In this document: piece after piece, positions 32,270 to 43,789 of the stretch
How the letters are laid out: every line of letters starts with the position of its first letter
How positions within the stretch are numbered: position 1 is the stretch's first letter
Source: Echinarachnius parma
Taxonomy: Eukaryota; Echinodermata; Echinoidea; Clypeasteroida; Echinarachniidae
Reading direction: 5' to 3'
Length of the DNA stretch: 64,000 nucleotides
Assembly (NCBI GenBank): GCA_037951105.1
Contig: JBAMJV010003947.1
Coordinates: 1 to 64,000, forward strand
Made by a program: the position numbers and the translations under genes
Notes under the pieces: generated by a model
The model's database searches: none
The model's input: the letters and a program-made list of their open reading frames with translations, nothing else
Told to the model about the DNA's origin: nothing

Positions 32270-32663
32270 ATATGCGTACGTGGAGTTGCTTTTATTTGGT
32301 AGCTACGGTAGCTGTAGTTATTATACGTTCACGCCCAGGCCACCCGGCGGGCGCGCAACGGGCAACGCGATCACGGGCTGAACCTCCCAGATAGACACGG
32401 CAGCGCAATTCAACGAGTCGATGTACCCGCGACTGTTGAGCTGAGCCGATGTGTACATGTACGGGTGCGCATATCAACGGCCGCGGACCATCATTCCTGT
32501 GACAAATATGAAATCAATATTCCCTTTTTTCACGAGGTAAACGGTTTTCGTTTTCTTTCAAACTTTCACAAATCTTTCAATTGTATTTTACAATGATATT
32601 GATATAGGATTGAAGTCTCAAATGTCATTTTGTGCAATATCTGACACTTTACCTGAATCACTT
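32270..32663 (-). mobile_element. family C element, partial
   Basis: The right part, TTTTCACGAGGTAAACGG, TTCTTTCAAACTTTCACAAATC, GATATTGATATAGGA and TATCTGACACTTTACC, matches 33300-33690. A 61-codon minus-strand frame is a chance reading of the GC-rich left part. Confidence 0.5.
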
Positions 32664-33045
32664 TAAAGGGACAGTAACATTGTCCAAATCCTCAAAATTA
32701 AATTTTAATTCTAGCGGTTCCATCATACCTTGTTTTATTCGTATTATTAACAATAAAATCATGGGACCGGTTTCGGTTTTTCAAATTTCCCTTTCGTTAC
32801 AAAGATATGTAGGGTTGAAGTATTCAGATAAGAAAAACTCGCCCGGAGTTTTTCTTACCGTGTACAAAGTGAGTGCAGTGAGTCAGTGAATATCACTTTG
32901 CATTTTCGCTCATTACTTGGCCATGCAATGTCCATTTGACTTGAAATTTTCACACAATACCCTGTGGACATATAAGATAACAACAATATACATTGCATCA
33001 ACCCTTCATCACTTTTTGCACATGTCAACAAAGTTACTAGATCCC
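32664..33045 (+). mobile_element. family B MITE
   Basis: Ends AAGGGACAGTAACATTGTCC and CAACAAAGTTACTAGATCCC; interior GGGACCGGTTTCGGTTTTTC, TATCACTTTGCATTTTCGC. It abuts a family C element on each side. Confidence 0.65.
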
Positions 33046-33049
33046 TTTA

Positions 33050-33693
33050 AAGGGATCCAAGTAAAGTGTCTAACTCCACGAAAATTACTTGGAGCTTCCT
33101 CGTTTCTCTTCTGTCGTGTTGTTTAGTTTATGGTAAGAGAAGAATAAAATACGGTTAGATTTGTTTAAATGTCCCTTTAGTATGAAGATAATTATCATTG
33201 AAAATCATCATCTCAAAAGCATTGCCCAACGCTTTTGGTAAAAAGTACAATTGCCGTAGCTGAACAGTCCGGCTGGCGCGCCACGCGATCGATGTACCCG
33301 ACTGTTGAGCCGAGCGCGCGCAAATTCTGTACCGTCTGTATACACGGGTGCGGATATCGTTAAACGGACGATTATTTCTGCGACAAATCTACGGCAGGCC
33401 ATCAGTATTCGGTGATAAAATATGAACTCAATATTCGTTTTTTCACTAGGTAAACATTGGTCGTTTTCTTTCAAACTATTACTTTCACAAATCTTTCAAT
33501 TGTACTTTACAATGATATTGATATAGGATACCAAAACTGAACTACTCCTCTAAAATATGATTATAGAAATAATTATCATCAATTACACTTGACTTGCTAT
33601 GGTGTGACAAATGGGTTGAAAGTGTCAGATATTCCACAAAATGACATTAAATGTCATTTTGTGGAATATCTGACACTTTACAGTGATCACTTT
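33050..33693 (+). mobile_element. family C element ending in a palindrome
   Basis: Starts AAGGGATCCAAGTAAAGTGTC and ends GACACTTTACAGTGATCACTTT, inverted ends in outline. A perfect 61-bp palindrome sits at 33619-33679: 30-bp arms from AAAGTGTCAGATATTCCAC with a single central base. The flanking words CCAAAACTGAACTACTCC (33535) and GGTAGTTCAGTTTTGG (33760) also pair across it, giving a larger stem of about 200 bp. Confidence 0.6.
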
Positions 33694-33754
33694 AATATTT
33701 CGTGATAGTTCGAACTTGTTGAAAAACTTGAATCTGTTTCTATAATCATATTTT

Positions 33755-33996
33755 AGAGAGGTAGTTCAGTTTTGGTATAGAGGGCGCTGCACAACAAAAT
33801 CATTGTAAGATAATGAAAAACTGAGAGTCAAATTTGAAAGAGCATATGAATGACAGAATAAACTTTGATCAAATCGGTTAAGAGACGGCTGAAATATCAA
33901 TATATCCGATCGGAATCAATACTATTAGTTTGTAATGTTATTGTGCAGGTTTTGGTTACTAATAAAGTTCAGCCTTACTAAAACTGTACTACCCCT
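33755..33996 (+). mobile_element. family A MITE, internally deleted copy
   Basis: AGAGAGGTAGTTCAGTTTTGG to ACTAAAACTGTACTACCCCT, then TTAA. About 240 bp, with the same deletion type as 539-790 (body ends GGTTTTGGTTACTAA). Confidence 0.7.
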
Positions 33997-34720
33997 TTAA
34001 TTTTAGAAGGGTGATAATAACACTATTTGCGCACTTATTTCGTATATTTGTTTGCACTCGGGACTGGTTGTCACCAAAACGAAGTGCTTTATATCTCGAG
34101 TTCAAACTTTAGACCAATTCGTCATATCATGTCAAGGTGTAATTCATATTTCGTGAAGATCAGATGTTTTGATTTTTGAACTATATACCCACATAATCTG
34201 TTCAATAATATTAAAGGGATCTAGTAACTTTGACATATGTGCAAAAGGTGGTGCCACCACTAGTGGTTGATACAATGTAGATGAATATTGTTGTTATCTG
34301 ATATGTTCACTGGGTGTTGTGTGAACATTTAGAGTTAAATGGACGTTATATGTCCGAGTAATGAGCAAAAAGCAAAGTGATATTCACTAATTCAATGCAC
34401 TCACTTTGTACACGGTTTTGGCGATCCAGTGGATAATTTAACTCCAATCGCAAATATCTTTTTAACGAATAGGAAATTTGAAGAAAAAAAACCTATCCCA
34501 TGATTTTATTGTTAATACGTGTACAATAAGGTATATGGATCCGCTAGAATTCCGATTAGATTTGTAGGATTGGGACAATGTTATACTAAGTCCCTTTAAG
34601 GACGATTCATAGAGTCTATATTCTCGTACAAACAACTGATTATCACTATTTATATTCGATTATTTGTCTTTTATTATCACCGTAGCCGGTCTGTGTATTA
34701 AAGGGACAGGCCCTCTTTTA
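33997..34720 (+). repeat. unit right-end segment with a family B MITE
   Basis: GCGCACTTATTTCGTATATTTG, ACTCGGGACTGG, TATATCTCGAGTTC match D4 48240-48360; GATTATTTGTCTTTTATTATC matches about 48535. Family B in reverse orientation lies at 34216-34599 (AGGGATCTAGTAACTTTGAC to GACAATGTTATACTAAGTCCC). Confidence 0.6.
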
Positions 34721-34734
34721 CAGGGTGCGGTTCG

Positions 34735-34990
34735 TTATTCCGAATGTTCGTTATTCCGAACACGCAAATTTCGTATACATGAGGGTTGGTTAATCCGAAC
34801 ATTTGTTGCATTATTCCGAAGGTTCGTTATTCCGAAGGTTCGTTATTCCAAGGGTTCGTTATTCCGAAGGTTCGTTATTTCAAGGGTTCGTTATTCCGAA
34901 GGTTCGCTTTTCCTAAAATTAAATCGGGTTCGATATTCCGAAGGTTCGTTATTCCGAAGGTCCGTTATTCTGAGGGTTCGTGAGGGGATA
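34735..34990 (+). repeat. 16-bp minisatellite GGTTCGTTATTCCGAA, second array
   Basis: Same unit as 16563-16860, again with AAATCGGGTTCG spacers, again placed at a unit/MITE boundary. The 121-codon frame is a repeat reading (VRYSEGSLFRR-like). Confidence 0.9.
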
Positions 34991-35137
34991 CAACTGATCG
35001 ACATTTCAAATTCAAGAAGTCTGGTGTAAATGTCCAACTATTGACATGTTGTATATTTTCTTTTAGGGACACCACGTATACAATTGAGGATAAACAAATG
35101 TCATGATTTCAGAACTTTTTTACAAATTCGCCTCCTG

Positions 35138-35301
35138 GGCCCTGTTGCAGAAAGTGATACAATCGATTTTAAGTTGCAATTAATCGTAAGTCAGATCACG
35201 TGTTCTAGATGCGCGAATCTGATTGGTTTAAACGCGTACATTTTCTGACTTTCGATCAATCGTAACTTACAATCGATTGTATCTCTTTCTGCAACGGGGC
35301 C
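35138..35301. mobile_element. 164-bp MITE with GGCCCTGTTGCAG ends
   Basis: GGCCCTGTTGCAGAAAG and CTTTCTGCAACGGGGCC are inverted ends; CTG flanks both sides. D1 has the empty site GCCTACTGGTATATTAG (about 6140). Inner arms ATACAATCGATT and AATCGATTGTAT also pair, so it can fold fully. Confidence 0.8.
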
Positions 35302-36333
35302 CTGGTGTATTAATAATATTGCCTACCTGCACATCACTGTATAGGCCTACCTAATAATCAAGAAAGAACATTATTTCCTTTCCAATGTGCATATTCCACA
35401 GCTTAAAACGTCCCGTCGTCTCTCTGTCATGTCTGTACACCATTGTGTCTATCGACTCGCATAGTTATATGTTTGCTTCAATAATCATGTCAGTTAGATA
35501 GTTACTAAATTTGACCCATGGTTTGATACATCAACTCATAACAAAATAACAATTTTAATAAAAGTAGAAGTATTTGCGTCATTTTGTCAGACTAAAATAC
35601 GTTTTACACGTATTAATTCAACTTACCTTATAACGATATCATGTCAGTGATAAACAATCTGGGAACGCATTCCTGTTCCAGTCGGAAAATGTATGATTGG
35701 CAAACTCTGGCTACTCAGTGGACTAATTGCAATAACAATACACGACAGCTCGCTCCAATATGCATTAGTTACTTATATCAACGTTAGTTTGCCCAATATA
35801 TCATCCAGTGCAATTCAATCAATGTCAGTTAATTCAAATTAACGTGAATTTGTTCCAATAGAAATCAGTTCGTTTAATTTTCCAATAAAAGTAAGTTTAT
35901 ATCAAATTTTTCCAATTTTAATATATTAACTTTAATCAATTCCCGTTTGTTCAGACATAATTCAGTTCGCTTCATGCAACATGATCAATGCCAGTTTGTT
36001 CCGATAGAAATCAGTTCATTCAATAAATGCCAGTTTGTTGTTATATATAGCAGTAATTTCAATCGATGTCAGATCGTTCCAATAGTATCAGTTAATTTTA
36101 ATATGTGCCAATTAAATTGAGTTCATGTCAATCAATGTTTTCCCAATATAAATCGGTCAAATTCAATAGATGTGAGTTCGTTTCAACACAAATGTTATCC
36201 AATTTATATCAGTTCAATTAAGTGAAACATTAAGTGAAACTGAACATCAGTTCATATCCAAGAGAATCGCTGGTTGGTTTCCTTGGTATAAACAATATGG
36301 CTGGCCTTAACTTTCAATAGGCATATAGCTTGG

Positions 36334-38465
36334 CAGTGGCGTAGCGAGGGTCAACGGGTTGGGGGGGGGGGGGGGCACAACTGCGAGGGAGCGTAGCGCC
36401 CGAGGGGGTGAGGGTGTGGGAGGGGGGTGTCCCCCCTCCCACGGTAGGGAGCTTTTGCAAATTTTCACTTGAAATAATGCAATCTGGTGCATACCTTGGA
36501 AGGAAATTTGATAATACTGAATTAAAGAAACAGGACTTAAATCATCTCTCTCATGATAAAGTATACAAACACAATCGAACCTACATTACGTGTACACGCA
36601 CACACACCAGACTCAAATACGCTCACGTCGTATATATCCGTTCTTGTCTATACTTATTGGGGGGAGGGTGTGGGAGGGGGTTTACCCCCTCCCACATGGA
36701 GAAATTTTTTTAATTGGTTTTTAAAATATCACTGTAGAAGTATGGTCATTATTGTCTTTTTATTTGTCATTGTATTATAATAGTGAAACTACTCGTAACG
36801 TATTTTTAAACGGGAATATCGATATAGTGATAGTGATATAGTGAAACTAAGCAAGTGCGTCAACAACTTCTCAAAAGTGGAGGGGAGAAATTGCGAGGAA
36901 GCGAAGCGACCGAGTGGGGGAGGGTGTGGGAGGGGGTGTCCCCCTCCCACAGTAGGGAGCTTTTGTATTTTGGGGCGTGAAATTGTGCGATTTGGTGCAC
37001 ACCTAAGACAGAAATTTCACGTAATATGAAGTAAATAAGTATGGAACCAAACATACATGACAAAGGGAGGGGGACAATCTCCTCCACCTTCAAATGTGGG
37101 GTGACATGATATTCCAATATGATTTGCGTTCAGCGCATATGGACCGAATTTACTGAAAGAGATATTATTTCAGATTATTTTATTTTCTGTGACGGTGTGC
37201 TATAGATGAGGGTTTAATAAACTTCGTTTGAGGTGTGCGTTTGAGAAATTACACTGCTCAACACAGTTCGAAAAGTGAGTTCAAGCAAACCGAAATGAAA
37301 CTTGCAATATGAGAAACAGTATGCGCGCGAAGCGCGCGGCAAAAAAACGAGATTTACAGTCCTTTTCAAACTTTAAAAAACAGCTATTTTGAAGATTAAT
37401 TATTGATAAATATGTCTTTCCCCTCTTTGGCATTATATCACTCGATTTTTTCTTCCTTATTTTCAGAATTATTGGGGGGGGGGGGCGAAATGATATGCTC
37501 GCCCCCAATATTTTTCATTGGGGGGCGACCGCACCCCTGCCCCCCAGGATCGACGCCATGGGAGGGGGTGTACCCCTCCCACTGTAGGGAGCTTTTGCAA
37601 ATTTTGGGCTTTAAATTGTGCGATTTGGCGCATACCCGAGACCAAAATAAGTGATTCGTAGTTCAAGCTATAGAATCAAACATACATAGTGTATGCATAT
37701 TAAAAGTGGGAGGAACAATCACCTCCAAATGTATGGGGAGGGGCATGTCCCCCCCTTCCCGTCCCCTGCCTGTTGTTGCGTGACTAGACCCATGACACGG
37801 GTCTCTTGAGTTATTTTCAGTAGGCCTATGCTCAACTGATGCAGATGTCGACTCTGGAGAAGATGACTGGTGCTCCTTCAATCATGATCATCAACAATAT
37901 GCCTAGATATGCATCATGAATTAATGGAACGGGTGCATTTGCAGAGTGAAGAAATTAGTAAAGGAAGTTTGTCTTTACCTAGACATTTAGGACTACGTAG
38001 TGCAGCTATGCGCCTTTATAGCCTGCATGAAGGTGTCAAATGGTCAAAATTATCTATAAAAGCGGGAGGCAGATTCTAGATCCTGAAAAGGCCCTTGGTA
38101 TGATGGACGATTTACCATGTGCTAGGAAGTTTGTTAGGCCTATACGCACTCTATGTCTTCTGAAGCGGTGAGCGTCGATCCTCGCGCACGGGACTGAAAA
38201 TTTGTATAATTAGGCGCTATATTGGAAGGATTCTTCAAACTGATATAGGTGCGCTATTGCTACTACTAGGGAACGACCGTTATGTTCTTCTTTATTATCG
38301 TTGATAACATCATTATCATCACACATTTAATAAAACATGATAATAATGAATGATATAGACACATTTGGCTAATGTCGGGTTGTCATTTTTTTTTTGGGGG
38401 GGGGGGCCAAATGATTGGGGGGGGGGGCACGTGCCCCCCCGTGCCCCCCCGTAGCTACGCCACTG
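36334..38465. mobile_element. 2.1-kb hAT-like element, 8-bp duplication
   Basis: Starts CAGTGGCGTAGCGAGGG, ends CTACGCCACTG, flanked by TAGCTTGG at 36326-36333 and 38466-38473. Unit copy D2 has the uninterrupted site CATATAACTTGGTTCG (about 23480). Eight-base duplication and CAGTGGCGTA ends fit hAT. The interior is a mosaic of at least four repeats of a G-rich block (GTGTCCCCCTCCCAC, GTAGGGAGCTTTTG at about 36440, 36690, 36940 and 37570) plus 37110-37545, found also at 13600-13998 in reverse. One coding remnant is listed below. Confidence 0.85.
37909..38171 (+). pseudogene. coding-like remnant inside the hAT-like element
   Basis: A 56-codon frame (37909-38079) reads MHHELMERVHLQSEE, then LPRHLGLRSAAMRLYSLHEG, and stops at TAG. 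A second frame overlaps it (38079-38171) and reads DPEKALGMMDDLPCARKF, then VRPIRTLCLLKR to TGA. The two read as one interrupted protein: composition is balanced and codon use differs from the AT-rich surroundings. I do not recognise the family; a transposase fragment or a captured gene piece are both possible. Confidence 0.4.
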
Positions 38466-38700
38466 TAGCTTGGTCCAATATAAATATCAGATTGTAACAA
38501 AAGACAGTATTGAAATCAGTTCATATCCATTTTGTCACCTCATTCCGACAGATTCCTTTTCCCCATTAATATAAGGTAAGCTGAGTACATCATATACAAT
38601 TCAGCTGGTATCCAAGAGCTCTACCACTTGTCAAGGTTGTGATTGTGTTTTAATCGATTTGTTGTCGGTATCTTGTACCTTTGTGTGGAGGATGTAATGC

Positions 38701-39480
38701 GACTTGAATGAGTTGGCCATGAATGAGAAGAATTCAATTGAAACGCATGAATAGTGACTCAGTTGTGCCTTGAAATCAGAGCGTTTTGAAATGGGTCACT
38801 TTTGAGGCTCCCCCAAATTCATCTCCCTGCAGCCGCCCTTTACTAAAATCATTATAAATTTTACATTTTCATACAGAAGAGTTGTTGGACTTTCCGTTGA
38901 TATCAATTTGAATCATGAATATTTTATTTGAAATGCTAAAAAATCCTCCCAAAAGCTTGAAAAAAATGCAACGCTCTGATTTTGTGTCAACTCCATATCT
39001 TGTTGTTTGATTTCACACTCGACCCATCTCCATATTCCGGTTCGCTGCACACACCCTATTTGCACAATCCTTACGATTAATATGCCATCGTAATGAAGAG
39101 ATCATTTCCATTAAATTTGTATCAAATTCCAATGATTTTGATGAATGGAAAGGCTGGCAGTATTCAATAGAAAGTGAACTTTTAAAAAAATGGTCAGCAC
39201 ATGCACTCGTAAAGTAAATGCATTGAGCCATTTTGCGACATTTCACTTCCTGCCTCCCCCTATTCTCTGGGCTACTGCAATCGCCCCAAATGCATAATCA
39301 CTACACATAATGCACCGTTTGAAAGGTATATAATGAGGCTTTATTGTGACACCAATTTCGAATATGCTTATTAAAAAATATGATCGATATGATCGATCAA
39401 ACTTGAGTTTCCGAACTTTTTTTGAGGGGTTTAGTTCAAACGGTAATTATGATACACAAACATGAACAAAGTATTCCAGA
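38701..39480. other. unassigned DNA
   Basis: No gene or clear repeat. Imperfect repetition of AACGCATGAATAG/AACGCTCTGATTT words is noted. The minus 77-codon frame (39013-39246) has no recognised motif. Confidence 0.3.
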
Positions 39481-39798
39481 CGTAACTTGGCCGATTCCCG
39501 AGAGGGGGAAGGGTGGTGGGAGGGTGTGATGGTAGGTGGGTGTCCGCCCGTACAATGCTTTTGCAACGCTTTTGCATTGTTTTACTTTAAATTATGTAAT
39601 CTGGTGGATATATATGAAGGAAATTTGACATGAATTAAAATCTGAGTTATCTTGTCAATCACTGGTATCGAATAAGATATAAGCCATGGTTATAATTTTA
39701 TTTTTGTATTTTTGTATTTTTTTTTTTTTGGGGGGGGGGGGCAAAAGCCCCCCAACCCCCCCCCCCCCCCCCCCACCCCCCACCAATACGCCAGTGAC
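39480..39798. mobile_element. hAT-like family fragment (right end)
   Basis: GGGTGGTGGGAGGGTG, TGTCCGCCCG, TAATCTGGTGGATATAT and the terminal TACGCCAGTG follow the hAT-like family order. A G-run (39731-39741) and C-run face each other before the end. The left end is missing. Confidence 0.45.
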
Positions 39799-40021
39799 CC
39801 TGAACTGAATTATATGATTGTACGTACGACAATCACAGCCTTGAAAATATTATTGGATCGAGCAATGTTTGCTTCTTTTTATTTAACTTACATAACTTGT
39901 TCCCAATCATTTTCAAGAAACAATAACATCGGTCTTCTCACCTTTTGCATGCAAAGTGCAACATGTGTACATTTGTTTCTGTACGTTGTGCTGTTATTGT
40001 AGAAATGTCTCTCCAGCTCTT

Positions 40022-40316
40022 AGCGTGCCTTCCCGTGCCAAATTTGACACAAGTCATAAGGACATAAGGCGGCGCATGATTCCTATTCTATTATGCCAAA
40101 CGTCTAGTAACTGTATGTAGTACAAATTAAAGAAGGTGGCTAGTCCTCTGGTAACTGTGTGTTTAACTTTCCTTATCCATCCATTCTATAGAGGGCGGTC
40201 TGGCTGGAAGGTAGAAGGTTCCATTTGTTAAAGTCTTTTGTATGACCCGGTCTGGGTTCGAACCCGTGACTCCCGTACATGAGGCGGACCCTCTAACCGC
40301 TAAATCACCATGCTAG
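40022..40316 (-). mobile_element. tRNA-derived SINE
   Basis: On the minus strand the head is tRNA-like: GGTGATTTAGCGGTTAGAG (A box) then GGGTTCGAACCC (a canonical B box) with CCGCCTCATG between. These are the two internal promoter boxes of RNA polymerase III. A body of about 220 bp follows (GCCGCCTTATGTCC-like words, CACGGGAAGG). The isotype is not clear because the acceptor stem is not preserved. The same element is at 50762-51046 and 56406-56668. Confidence 0.8.
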
Positions 40317-40319
40317 TAG

Positions 40320-41198
40320 CACAATAATTATCGATCAGTGTCATTCAACTTTGTGTGAGAAGCAAACTCTAATTTGAATGTTAACTGCCAGTCTCCCTGA
40401 AGATTGCCTACAGATTCTGTCCATTTTTTACAAGCCAAATTCTAAAAGTTGTGAGATTATTAGTTACACTATCATGACTATGAAATAAATGTTAATTTAT
40501 TGGCTTGCCTAACAAATTACGGCTTGAAACCTCTTTTGCGTGGAGTTGTACTGTTTAAAAAAAATTATACAAGGTCACAGACAGTCCTTTAATGGTTAGG
40601 TCACAAATGCTCCGATTTGAGATACGGCGCCCGTACGATGCCACTTTTAGGTCAAATATTGCGGGAATCTTGCGCCGCCCGCAAGGATGCCGTGCCTATC
40701 GCCGTTGCGTTCGCCGTTGCATTTTCCCTCGCCGTACGATGTCAACAAATTGTTTAACGCGGAGTTAAAACGAAAAAGTCATCGTACGATTTTCTTCAAC
40801 TTCAACATTGATATGCCGAATTGTAGTTCATTGAAGACTTAATTTCTTCCATTTTTTATATTCGTTTTTTATTCTTAAATTTCAAATTACAGGGTTGGTG
40901 GGTCTAAAATCGTGTTATATTCATCGTTATCCATCTAATGAAAACTGTTAAGATGATATGTTTGGAAATCGGGGACATTTTAGCCATGAACAGGTAAAAT
41001 AAGGGTAACTTAGCCGGCGTGACATTTTCCACCTCTCTATACTAATTTATTTCCAACCTCTGATGATTGAGTATTACTGCAAAGTTATATTCAAAGTATT
41101 GTGCACACACTTCTGTAAAACACTGTTTTAGCAGGCTATCGTGGTAGATGCCTTCCGCTTCGAATAATGCAATTTACCCCCACTTGGAAACCCTCATC
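40320..41198. other. unassigned DNA with a GTACGATG-rich patch
   Basis: 40600-40790 is CG-richer (GCGCCGCCCGCAAGG, ATCGCCGTTGCG, CGTACGATG) and related to 3640-4010. The rest shows nothing recognisable. Confidence 0.3.
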
Positions 41199-43566
41199 AG
41201 CAATGAATGTGCTGATAAACGAGCCTCACAAAAGAACAAAATTTAAAGACCTTTCTATGATATACACACTTCTTACAGAAAATGGAAAATGTTTGTTAAC
41301 ATTGTCCAAAATCCTCATAATCCAATTGAAATGCTAGCCGTTCCCTCATACCTTGTTCTATTTGTATCAACATTAAAAGCATGGGACAGCATTTCTGTTT
41401 TCAAATTTCCATTTCGTTCAAAAGATATTTACGATTGACGTGTTTGGATATGAAATTATCTACGGGACCTTTTCAGTCGTGTAAAAAGTAACAATAAGTA
41501 GGTAAGTATCACTTTGCAATTTCGCGATTTTTGCAAATTAGACAATAATGTAACAAATCTCAATATGTAAGCGAAAATGGCTTGGTCCAATAACATTTCG
41601 CACGGCTGTATACATGGTGGATTCCAAATAAAAGTGTACACACCATGTGCAGACGTATTTTATTTTGTTTAAGTTCCTGCTATCTTAATATTTCTTTGAG
41701 CAGATGCGTCTCGGTGAGACCGTATACAATTTGTGACCATTTAATTTACTTATGTAGCTACACAAACATAAAACATGCTTTTTTGACCACTTAAACAAAA
41801 ACAAATCTCTTAACGAATATTGGAGCCGTTAGAATCTTAGAATGAAGTCTTGATATACAAATTGGATCGTTTCCACATTGGAAATAATTGTTGCCCATGT
41901 CAGGGCTTATTCTGTGAGTTTAAGTAAGTAGCAGTGATTTCTTTACTCAGTGGTAAATTGTAAGCTTTACCTACGAATGCATTTCTTTTAGCACTCTCTC
42001 TTTTGTTTTCAATGATAATTATTGTCTTCACTCATTGCATACAAATAATAGTAAAGTATCAGTACATAAAATAATCATCCCATTAACATATATATACAAC
42101 ATTTGATTTGTCATTCAGATCAAATAAGATTATAATCATCATTATTACAAAATAAACTGACAATGTCCAGCAGCATGAATGAAGCAAACATGTATATATA
42201 AGAGAACACAATAAAGGGGGGCGGGGAATATTTACACTTCAATGATATATCATCTTCCTTCATAATCAGTGATTGAGGTAATCTGCACATTAACATAAAT
42301 AGCAATTTCTGTTTACATCAAATAAAGGAATAAACCCATTTTAAATAGCATAATAAATGATAAAGTAATTGATAAACAATGGGAAGCATAAATGAAGACT
42401 ATCGAGTTAAAAGGGATAGTTGAGTTTTGGTATAGACGGCGCTGCACGAAATAATTTTGTTGTGAGGTGATGAAAAACTGAGTGTCAACATTGAAAGAAC
42501 ATACAATTTTAATGACAGAATGTACTTTGTTTGATCAAAATCGGTTCCGAGTCGGCTGATATATCCATAGCAATTTGAAATTATTCCGGGATCCCTCAAA
42601 TATTCAATACTCTTTCCAATTATATGCATGCCAATGTGCTTTTTGATTTTCTTACACTTGTGACTCAGTCTGGACAATTTTAAAATTTGGCCCCCCCCCC
42701 CCCCCCCCATCGCAAAAATGGATCGACGTCTCTGTAAACCTGTACAAAAGGATTACAAAATCAAAGAAGTTTGACATTTAGAATTAAACAAATGACCGTG
42801 TACACTTTTCGTTGGAATAGACCATACATGTACCAAATTCATACTCATGGGTATTAGAGAGCAGCAATGCTGATTAAAAGTCTTGCTGAAGGGCAGAAGT
42901 AAGATCCGTTCAAACTCGGCTCCCCTGATTTGAAGTCAAGTGCTTAGCCTCTCGTGCCACAACATCTCCAAATTGCATTTCCTTTCCATTACAAACAGGA
43001 TTGTCCTGCTTCGCCTGTCATCAATACCATTTCAGTAAAACCAGTCGATATGTTGTGGGTAACATGCCGTGCCTTTTTTCTTTGCCACTCAGTATATTGA
43101 CAACTGAATGGATGGTATAAAAACCTCCCGATTTCAGATCTTTGATTTCAAATTTGCCTACTGGTATATTAGTATCTCCATATTGATCTACCTGCAGATC
43201 ACTGTGTAATTGATACTTAAGCAACAACATATCCCTTTTCAATGTGCATATTTCACACATTAGAACGTCCCGTCAGGCGCGATGTTGTTTGAATAACTGT
43301 ATTATTATGTTAATCAATATGTATGTTATAGCCTACATGTTTATTTACAGTATTCAATTAATGTGTTTATTTCTATATTATTTGTATAATAATTTGTATC
43401 ATGTGATTATGTTGAAAATAAAATGAATCAAATCAAATCAATCAGATCATATCAATAATCATGTCAGTTAATAAGTTTGAGCCGTCAGTTGATACATAAA
43501 CTCATAATAAAAGAATCGTTGTAATAAAAACAAAGTACAAGTATTTGCGTAATGATGTTAGACTAA

Positions 43567-43789
43567 AGCCCTCCGCACACAGAACCGACTCAACCCGATC
43601 CGACTGATTTTCAATCGGTTAAGCTCAGTATACGTTACCTCAGGACTCCTGATTTGCCGGTCAAGAGCCATTCGAAGATCATTCGAGGCCGATTCAACAT
43701 GTTGAATCGGCTACGACTTAGCGAACCCGACTCTAGCCTGACTGAAAACCGGTCAGATCGGGTCGAGTCGGCCCTGTCTGCGACGGGCT
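43567..43789. mobile_element. 223-bp MITE, TAA duplication (PIF/Harbinger-like)
   Basis: Ends AGCCCTCCGCACACAG and CTGTCTGCGACGGGCT, with GAACCGACTCAACCCGATC facing GATCGGGTCGAGTCGG: an imperfect inverted repeat of about 45 bp. TAA flanks both sides (43564-43566, 43790-43792). D1, at about 6970, and D2, at about 22756, read GACTAAGAGACG without it. It is exactly as long as 24192-24414 but of different sequence. Confidence 0.85.

Larger units (their letters stand above)
35080..38700 (+). repeat. 7.4-kb unit, copy D3
   Basis: Matches D1 6110-7870 in order: TCATGATTTCAGAACTTT, AACGTCCCGTC, GGAACGCATTCCTGTTCC, the minisatellite (35760-36240), GAATCGCTGGTTGG, TCCAAGAGCTCTACCA. It is split by the 35138-35301 and 36334-38465 insertions and loses similarity after about 38665. 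Confidence 0.7.

Noticed and set aside
34664-35029. 121-codon frame rich in VRYSEGSLFRR
   Set aside because: It is a reading of the 16-bp TTCGTTATTCCGAA minisatellite.
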